Origin: Enoplosus armatus
Taxonomy: Eukaryota; Chordata; Actinopteri; Centrarchiformes; Enoplosidae
Assembly (NCBI RefSeq): GCF_043641665.1
Contig: NC_092200.1
Coordinates: 4,369,194 to 4,433,193 of the forward strand
Length of the DNA: 64,000 nt
Reading direction: 5' to 3'
The translations under genes were made by a program, and so were the position numbers. The first letter of the stretch is position 1. The number at the start of each line of letters is the position of its first letter. The notes under the pieces are model-generated. The model saw nothing but the letters and a program-made list of their open reading frames with translations. It searched no databases and was not told where the DNA came from. Positions 1 through 10,400 of the stretch are shown piece by piece.

Positions 1-3000
1 GCATTTGAGCTCAGGTTGATTCCTGCAGTTTCGTTGAGACTGACGATGGGATTGACGGTAGTGGTGGCTGTGGTGGAGTTGGCGTCACTTGTGCTGGTTG
101 TTGTGATGTTATGAGTCACTCTGGCTGTGGTGTGATTTGCAGTCTGGTTGTTCAGTGGAGCTACTGTGGGTTTAGCGGTGTTGTCGACAACAGTCATATT
201 TCCCAGAGTTGTGTTCTGTTGTGTTTCCCTGATGGGTGCAGTGGTATCGTTGCCTGTGGCTGTTTTGTTTCGAGACACAGCAGTAGTGGTTATATTCTCG
301 ACTGTTGTGTACTGTGAGATTGCATTGTTCACTATTGTGTAATTGGGAGAAGGTGCAAATGTGCTCATGGTTGCGTTACTTGTTGTACCATTGTGTAGGT
401 CCCTGTTGATGTCTGCTGTAGTTAGGTTGTACTCTGTTGTGTAATTGTTTGAGTTTGTTGTGTAATTGTTCGCGACTGTAGTTACATTGTACACTACTGT
501 GTGATTGGGAGAAGTTGTAAATGTGCCAATTGTTGTGTTACTTGTAATTGAACTGTTGTGTAGTGTCCTGTTCTTGTTTGTTGTAGTTACGTTGTAATCT
601 GTTGTGTAATTGTTTGAAGCTGTTGTGTAATTCTTGGTGGCTGTAGTTTCATTGTACACTACTGTGTGATTGTGTGAAGTTGTAAATGTGCTATCTGTTG
701 TGTTGGTCATTGTAATTGTACTGTTGTATTGTTTTCCAGAGCTGCCGGTTGGTGTTACTGTAGTTACATTGTACTCTGTTGTGTGATTGGTAGAAGGCGT
801 AAATGCGTCGGCTGTAGTTGCGTTGTACTCTGTTGTGTGATTGGTAGAAGGCGTAAATGCGTCGGCTGTAGATGCGTTGTACTCTGTTGTGTGATTGGTA
901 GAAGGCGTAACTGCGTCGGCTGTAGTTGCGTTGTACTCTGTTGTGTGATTGGTAGAAGGCGTAAATGCGTTGGCTGTAGATGCGTTGTACTCTGTTGTGT
1001 GATTGGTAGAAGGCGTAACTGCGTCGGCTGTAGTTGCGTTGTACTCTGTTGTGTGATTGGTAGAAGGCGTAAATGCGTCGGCTGTAGATGCGTTGTACTC
1101 TGTTGTGTGATTGGTAGAAGGCGTAACTGCGTCGGCTGTAGTTACGTTGTACTCTGTTGTGTGATTGGTAGAAGACGTAAATGCGTTGGCTGTAGTTGCG
1201 TTGTATTCTGTTGTGTGATTGGTAGAAGGCGTAACTGCGTTGGCTGTAGATAAGTTGTACTCTGTTGTGTGATTGGTAGAAGACGTAAATGCGTCGGCTG
1301 TAGTTACGTTGTACTCTGTTGTGTGATTGGTAGAAGGCGTAACTGCGTCGGCTGTAGTTGCATGATTGGTAGAAGGCGTAACTGCGTCGGCTGTAGTTAC
1401 GTTGTACTCTGTTGTGTGATTGGTAGAAGACGTAAATGCGTCGGCTGTAGTTACGTTGTATTCTGTTGTGTGATTGGTAGAAGACGTAAATGCGTCGGCT
1501 GTAGTTACGTTGTACTCTGTTGTGTGATTTGTAGAAGACGTAAATGCGTCGGCTGTAGTTACGTTGTACTCTGTTGTATGATTTGGAGACAATGTAGTTA
1601 TGTTAAGTGTTGAATCAATAAAAGCAGTTGTAGTGATTTGTAATGTTACGTTGAAAGGGGATAATGTTATGAATTCTGTTGTGTTTTGGGGTGCTGTGGT
1701 CATGTTTTGCAGCTGTGTATTTTCAGTGGTTGTCAACAAAGTTGTGTTTTGTACAGTTGTACTGTCAGAGACAATCACAGTCATGTTTTGTGTGGTTCGG
1801 AGCACCGGCTGTGCTGTTGAGGACTGTGTACTGTTAATTGTTGTGAGTGGAGTAGTCATGTTCGGCTGAGCTGTTCCTTGTGATGCATTTGTCTGTTGAA
1901 CTGCTGCAGTATTTTCAGCTGTCGAGTAAGTTTGTTCAGTAGCGTTGGTCACAGATGGTGGTGAAGCTTCAGGAGCTGTAGTGATGTTGCTGTGGGTCAG
2001 AGTGGGAGGCTGTGTTGTGCTTTGGTCAGATGTGGGAGGGCAGCTGTCGGTCAGAAGTACAGCAAGCTTCTCATTTGCCTCACTAAAAAAGAACACATAG
2101 CAATATTTTATATATAACTCATATTAAGTATAGTACTTGAGTCCAGTGCCCCGTTTAATAGTTATGGTAGGAGTATTAATATTAGTACCATTATTGTTTA
2201 GCCTGATTTATAATATTATGCCCTTAGACTACTTCGCCTACTATTCACTACTACTAATTCAACGAGAGAATTGATGCCACTCTCAATGACCAATTGGCTT
2301 AGCATAGCACAAAGACTAGAATCAGGGGGAAAAAGCTATGTTGGCTCTGTCCAAAGGTAACAAAATCTGCCAACCAACACCTCTAAAGTTCACTAATTAA
2401 CACGTTATATCTTGTTTCTTTAAAGTGTAAAAATGACACTTTCCCCTGTTTCCAAGCTTTGTGCTAAGCTAAGCTAACCGTGTGCTGGCAGTAACTTTAC
2501 ATTTGGTATCAATGGATTTTTAATTCTGCAGACCATCTCTTAAAGAAAAACGTACAGCTACTTTGTTTTATAATTTACATTTTACCCTGAGCTTGACTCA
2601 TCAATAAACTTCAGTGCGCAAGTTCCTGAATTTCCCAGAACGACTATAAAACATCATAAAAGCATCTCTTGCGCTCTATTTCCAGAACTGCAGAAGAGGG
2701 TCCAGTTCTAAATTCAACTTTGGACAAACAACATGCATGACTGTAAACCAAAGAAAAACATGATATCAAATTTGTAAAACCACCACAATGGAAATGATTC
2801 ATACCATTTAAGCAAAGTGGGGTCAGATTGGCAGACGTCAGAGGTCAGCAGGTCACTGGCAACCCAGGTCAAGTTGGACGCCAACAGAGTACCGACAGGC
2901 AAATCAGGAGGACCACAAACCACTAAGACACACAGAGCACCGTCAATTATAAATTCACATAAGAGATATTTATACATAATGGAGGTTTCATGGGAAAAAA

Positions 3001-4465
3001 ACATAAACCTGCAGACTAACCCATCCGTGTGAGTGGCCTCTCGTTTGTTATGACACTGTTGCTGCCAATGATTTGTTGCAGAAGTGCATTCAGGGAGCAA
3101 CTATTGACAGGTCCAGACATCTCCAGTATCACCATGCAGCTGTACAACCTAGAGCAACCAGCAGCGAAGGGGTTAAAAAAATCCACCTTCAGATACTTGT
3201 TCAACACTCATATGAGACATTCTACTTCCTCTTTCCTGATTGGCCCTGTGAATTTTAAGGAAAGTTATTAATGTTTTCAGTTTGTTTTATTTTGATGTGC
3301 AGATAATGTGAATATATTAGACAACAGGAAGGAAAATCTCTACCTCTGTTTATTCCCATGGCATTCCAGATGAGCGCCCTGAATAGAGAAAATCATTTTT
3401 GAAGCATGATTAACGGCACTAGATCAACGTATCAAAGACCAAACTGCCACCTGCAGTAAGATTTACCTGGTAGCGATGTAAAATCTCTTGGCAGTCAGAC
3501 CTGGACGCAAAGAATTGTCCATGTGTGAATTATATCACCACCAAAACCCATTGGCTAAACTAAACTTCGACATGGACTACATGTATGAACTGTAAGTGAT
3601 TCAAAGCGGATAGAGACTTACCCTGACGATGTGTTGCACCTGCCAAGTGTTGACAACTGTCAAATATGGTTAGAAAGTCAGTGCATGGTATACATACAAT
3701 AGGAAGTATAGCTCAATCATTCTGTGCTGTACATACCAATCTTTTCAGGAGCTTCACATCAACAGAAGCACTGTTAATATTGATTCTTATGGCAAAAAAC
3801 TGGCCTGAAGAGAGAGAAACACAAAGTAAAAGGGCAGTTTAGGACACACCCACCTTCTGAGACTTATTTTATCCCAAAATTATTCCTTTAATGTTTGAAT
3901 AACTTCCTATACAGTCAAAGTATTTATCACATTTAGCAGCTGTGTATGGAGGAATATGAGCACATGTGTATACACAAATAATTTTTTGCTTGACGTATGC
4001 AGACAGGCAGGAAGACAATATTCTGGCTGTTACTTACTTGTAGAATTACAGAAAGCAGTGCAGTCACAAAAGCGAGGCGCTTCCCCTGAGGCACAGACGA
4101 ACATGGGTATAGCAACAGAAGCAACAGTGACTTCTGGTGAATATAATGGGAGTCTCTGCTTTTGATACTCACTGCTGCAGGACTCTGCCTTCGGTTGTGG
4201 AGCCGGGTTGGAGTTGGGCTCTATGCGGGAGCTAGTGAATAAACACAGATAAGATACGGAGTGTAAACATGTACGTAACATAAGCTCAGTGTACACAGAA
4301 AAACAAAGGTATTGCTCACCATGTAAGCTCGGAGTGTTTGTTTGCCCGACAGATATCATCCAGGGAAGATGTGGATGTACACCTCACAAACCCGCCACTG
4401 GGGGGCTCCACATCCCCACAAAGATCTCGACCTGATGTGACCAAAATCAACATGAGTAAGCTAAT

Positions 4466-4498
<33 letters not shown>

Positions 4499-7400
4499 CT
4501 TTTCCAGGTTTTAAATCTTGAGAGTGAGGATATTTCTGTAAAGTGAGGACATTTTGTCTTCTTCAAAGAGCCTTGTGAGTGTTAAGATGTGGAATTAGGT
4601 TTAGTTTCATGTTAAGGTTGGGGTTAGACATGTAGTTCATCTGTATTTGAATACGCGTGTGGTCACTTTGCATGCTTGCAAAATGCACACAGTGATATGT
4701 GTGTGTTTACACTCTTATAACTGTGTGACATAAATGCACAATCCATAGTCCAAAAGTAAACTAAAGTATAGATATCTAAAACGAGCAGTCACCTCAAATT
4801 GACAGGTCTTTTAATACACAAACTAACACTGACAATAAGCTTTAAATGTTTTTCTTGTGCAGTTTAAGTTTCTTTACACCAGTAATGTTCATTAATGCAG
4901 GCTTGTCATTTTAGGTGTATAGTAGAGTGTGTTTTTGTATGTGTGAGAATCACTAGGTAGGCTCACCGACTCTCTCCACCTCTCCTATGATTGTTGCTTG
5001 TATTTGCTCGTCTCCAGCTTGCTGCAGTGCAGAGGCTCCAGCACGCTGCAGCTGACACGCTGAGACAGCGTGGCTGAGCTGCAACAGCACATCGCAGGTG
5101 GTTTCTCTGGAAACAAAGTGTTCACACCACGGTGAGGAGGTGAGATCTGAAGTATATGTAGCAGTTACACAAAATACCTATTGCCATGCTGTCACCTTAT
5201 GTCCCTTTTTGCACTGCAGTTCACCTGAACCCTCTGCAAAGAGAGAGAGAGAGAAGTTGCAGCCATTTGCCTGCCTTAAAGGAGAGCTTTTATTCTGAAA
5301 AGTGAAAGGATGTTGCCCGATTCTGGGACACACTGACCTGAAGTCGTCTGTCACCCTGACAGAAATCCATGAAGTCTGTTACTTCATGTGCTTTATCATC
5401 TCTGTCACCGTGGCAACCAAACGCATTTGACACCTGAGTGACAGAAGGAGAGACAGAAGCAGACAGAAGCTGATACTGTGTGGGAGGTGAAAGGAGCTAA
5501 ACACATGCAGTTCTAGGACAGTGACAAACGTTTTGTTGTCTTCGCTTTGTGCTCCATCACTTTGGATTTGAAATGAAACGATGACTGAGGTTCAAGTCCT
5601 GACGTTCAGCTTTAACTTGACTTTATATCCACATTAGATGAACGTGTCATATACAGTATTTTCTCACAATTTATAAACAGAATGATTGATTGAATGATTA
5701 ATCGAGAAAATAACTGGTCATCGATAATGAAAAGAATCCTTAATAATCCTCAACAAAGTGAATTTTCACCTCTACTTTGGTCTTCTCTGAATTTAAAGGA
5801 TCATTGTGCTTCTGCGTTATCGTAAACTTAGGGCGATTATATATAAAAATAATTATGGTGGTTCCTATATAGCTCATCCAATTGGGATCTAAACTAAAGC
5901 TGAAAGTCAGCAGTTACAACCGCTAATCCACTGATTCATTTAAAAGCCAATGTGCTGAAGTTGAGAGTGAAAAAAGGGAGTGAACTGAATGTACACATAC
6001 TGTGATTCACAGTTTTCATACTGGAGGAAGGAGAGACAGATTATGAAAGGTCAATGAGGGAGCATTGTTGACACATCGCCCAGGTTTCCTAACTTCTGCG
6101 TGTTACACAGCAATGAATGTTTGACAGTCCAAATCAAATTTAATTTCAGGTGCATCGTGGGGTTGGAATGTACTGCTCCTTCAAACTAATCCTGTGCCTG
6201 CAAGACTTGTTTGGTGACAACTTGACATTTAAAGCTATTAAGTGCATGACACAACAAAGGGCTGGAGACTTAAAGGTGCACGACAAATCAAACAAAGTGG
6301 ATGAGGAGACGTTTTCACTCTCACCAAGTTGTGGACATCTTGTTCAGTTTTTTTGCCGCCATCGGCCTTCACGCTTATGGACATCCAAAAGTAAGCATCT
6401 GCAGAGAAAAAGGAAGTTGTAAGCCCACAAATATGCCGAAATAAAACACTCTGATTGGACAAAAGGTGGATACTTCTTACTTTTATTGGAACAGAGTTGG
6501 CTGATGTCACAATTTACTAATGGGGACCCTAAAAGAACAAAAGGAACAAAACAGAATCTTTAAAAGAAAAACATTAAGAACATTAGGTTTGTTTAATCTT
6601 TACATCAGCACAATTCTATACAGAGCCTCTAATTAAACTCCCACACAAATATGCACTAAATGTGTACGTGTCACATTAACCTGATGTGAGTGATCTACCG
6701 GTGGTTTGGTCAACAAGGTCGACAAAACGGTAAAATTATTAGCTTAAATACATTTTGTAAACATCTATGAAGGTTTAAGGGCAAACTTTCTGGCTTAGAC
6801 ATTTTACTTTATTTTATTATGATACAATATTATGACAAATAAAGTTATAAACCACTTTATTTGGTTTAAGTGGTTTAGATAATCTGGCAAAACTGTTGGC
6901 TTGTTTATAATCTGTTTGATCATCTGAGCACTCGTCTTTATTTCCCCATTGGACTTTGTTTGTAGCGACGTTCCCAGATCTTAGCAATTCATTTACTGAC
7001 ATTATAATGTTATCTTAACAGACAGAAATGATGGACAAAACTATATACTAAATAATTTACTGACATAACGTGATTCAACCTATAGACTATATTCAAATGC
7101 TCTTGAATATGCAATAATTTTAAAAGAAAACAAAGCCATGAATTGTCCAGTGTATTTACTGTAGATGACAATGTGAATGCTGAGTTATGTGACGCAATTA
7201 CAGATTCAAATTTTATATTCAGTAATCTGTAATCAAGTACATATCAAAAGTAAACACCCCAAGCCTTACAAATAACATGTAGTTGTATAAAAACACAACA
7301 CAATGTGGGTAATCATTTTAAATGCTTTCTGCACTGTTGACTTCAGAGTTTTCAAATCTGTGAACCAAAACCAAACTACATACGGATTCTAAGGAGGTTT

Positions 7401-10400
7401 TTTTGTGACAAAATAAATAAAAGTATTCTCATAGCAGACAGCATGCATACTAAATACGGTTGATATTTGAGTGGGCTGCTGATGGACAGTATTGTCCCAC
7501 GTTGAAATGCACAAAGGAAATTGAGTTAATTAGAATAAACAGTGGGTGGAAGTGAAGCAGCTCCAAATAAATCTTGGAAAACAAAAAACAAGTATTAAAT
7601 CTTTGGAAAACATTTTCAGTCTCTTTGTGGAGTTAAATTGGCATAATTTCCTGTTGCTAAAGTATGTTGTTATTTTTGTTTACTTACTGCTAAAACAGTA
7701 TACTATGACAATTGGTATGTAGTACATATGGATTTGGGACACAGCTACACTCACCTGTGATCTCAGACGTCTGGTTGGTCGCGCGAGTGACAGGTGTTGC
7801 TATGACAGGACTTGAGGTAGTTGTAGTTGAAGGCACTTCCAGTGAAAAGAAAGTAGGAGGAAGGACGTCAAGCACTAATCAGAAGGAAGCACTGTAGTTG
7901 GGATAATTAGAGATATTATTGTCTGAGAGTGACGCTTACCAGGTGGAGGTGAGAGCAATCGTCCACTTGCAGTTGTAATTGCTGAAACAGTAAATGTATA
8001 TTAGGGTGTGGTGTAGTTTCAAATCTTTCTTTCTTGTTGTCTTTATCAGTTTGTACAGTTGTGTTACATATTCAAGAAGTATTATTTCCCTTCTCAAAAA
8101 TCTTTATATTAGTGGCCTTGGGGCTTTTGATATTTAGACGTCAAGAAGCAATATTGGTTAAACAAGGGTCAAATGAAATGTCCCCTCCTTTGTCCTCTCT
8201 CACGTAGGCATATACAAATACACACATACGTTCAGACAAGTACACACAACATGCATGTGAGCGTGTAAGTCACCTGAAGACACAGCATTAATAACGTTTC
8301 TGTAAGCACGCGCCCCAGGTCTCGACAGTCTGTCGCCTACAAGTGACATAAAAACATGCAGCATTCAACATCCAACATGCTCCAACAACATGCACAACTA
8401 CTGTGAGTATTTTAGTTTCTCTGCAGCAGAGTCATAAGAAATGGTCTCTGAGTATTAATAGAAAAAGACAAATTTCATGTTTAAATTACATTTGTGATAG
8501 AACAGGCTGAAGAGACTCTAGTAATACAGGATGAGATGCATGCTAAAGGACTTGCCGTGCAAATAAGTAAAGTCATTCATGCACAAGATCCCAGCTGGAA
8601 CAAAGTTAAAACATCTACAACTTGGATCTATTAAGTAAAAACTGTGCTTGTGCGTCTCACCGCACAGAAGATTTGGGTCTCTCTGTCTGGCCTTGGCACT
8701 GGTCACACCCCAGTTATAGGCGTCCCAGCCAATCACAGTGCCATCCTCGCAGAGTCCGTGGTCACCCAGGTCCGCCCACATGCGGAACAGGTACAGCTCC
8801 ACTTCTCCGGGTGCGGCTCCCAGGAGTCGGTCTCTGGGACGGCAGCCCAGCCACAGGGAGCCGGAGGGGGGGATGGCCTGAGCGATGACCGTCCTCTCTG
8901 CCACCATTTGCCCATCAACCTGAAACATTTAATCGTTAAAACTTTGAAAAGTCTTGGGGCCTATTTTCATAGTTTTGGCCATCGTTTATACCAGTTATAA
9001 TAAGACCACACTCACCAAGTTAATTGTTAAGATCTGGGAAGGTGATGACATTGCTGGGAATGAATTTGACTTGACTGTTAGCTTGTTTACAACCTGTCTG
9101 ATTGTCTGTTTCTTGCCCTCCTTGCTTTGTAGTATTTTCACCATGTTCCCAGATATCAGCAATACTTTTGGTGTGTACAATGTTATCATAACTGACAGAA
9201 ATAATGGGCAAAACTACAAAAATAAGACCCAAGTTGTAACAAACTGGAGGTATCCTTTAAGTTGTTGTGATTAGCTTTGCTAGCTTAATGCCCAAAATGT
9301 GAAGGTAATACATTCGGTAAAAAGTAAATCGCTTGCAAACTACTGGATAAAGCCAGAGGTAGCTGTCAAAATTAGCATTAGCATTTTCTGACTTGCTTAA
9401 AATAATAAGGGAATAGTTTTTTTTCAGAGCAATACAGCATCTACTTTCACGTAAGGTAAGTTAAAAGTCTACTCAGCTTAACTGCACATACTCCGCTGTG
9501 CGTGTCTAAACTGTTTGCTTTTACAGTGCGTTATGTTGTCTATCATTCCAAACCCCACCCACAATGTGTGGTATTTTCTCAAAATAAACTCACTGAGTTG
9601 TGTAAATAAACCATTTCAGCGAAACACTACTTGGTTTTGTTTCGTGCAGACCTCATGGCGTGCTCGGTGGTTGAAAGTAACTAAGTACATTACAAATTTG
9701 AGGTACTTTCCTTTACAAGTATTTTATGCTACTTCAAACTTCTATGGCACTACAATTCAGAGGGAAATATTGAACTAGTTACTTTGCAGATTAAGATTTT
9801 ACATAAAAAACACATGATGATCTTTTAAAATATGATACAGATAAAACTATCCAACAGTATATAAAATCATTAAAACTCACTGCACCTTGACACAACAGTA
9901 AAATGCTACTTACTGTACACATTACTCCACCAGTAATATATTTTAAAAAATGTATAGAGTTGTATTGTTACTGTAAGTATTACCTCCAGGCTAAAGGAGT
10001 TGTGCCGTACATCCCTCCTCAGACACACCCTATGCCAGTGTGTTGGGGACAGCCGGATAGGAAATCGGTGTCGCACCCTTAGCAGCCACCCATACAGCGC
10101 CTCATCATCTCCCTCCAGACCCAGGTCAGGTCTGGGTGCGTGGACCGAACTGTAAGAGAAGGCCACCCAGGCTCCGGGGACAACCACGCGGATGTCGACG
10201 CACACTGTCATCTGAAAGAGTAGCGGCATGGCGGCCCACTCCTGCAGGGTCCAGTAGTCCTCGCAGCCATTTAATACTGCCTTAGTGTCTCCCAGGAAAT
10301 AGCCATGTGCTGAAATGGGTGAAAGAAAGGCTAAATGCTCCACTATGTCCACCAGCTAACTGTATCTTGTCTGTCATTTGGTGCTGGAACGGTGTGTTTT

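Noticed and set aside
735..1590. CRISPR array
   Set aside because: The 54-bp units are contiguous with no unique spacers, and the sequence is a vertebrate coding minisatellite.
729..1613. Cys/Arg-rich plus-strand open frames with repeats of CCVIGRRRKCVGC
   Set aside because: They are the antisense shadow of the minus-strand Thr/Asn mucin repeat. The minus frame is longer, joins in phase to upstream exons and has a sensible composition.
8622..9000. Plus-strand open frames over the second PTX exon
   Set aside because: Antisense shadows; the minus strand encodes the PTX motifs with correct splice sites.
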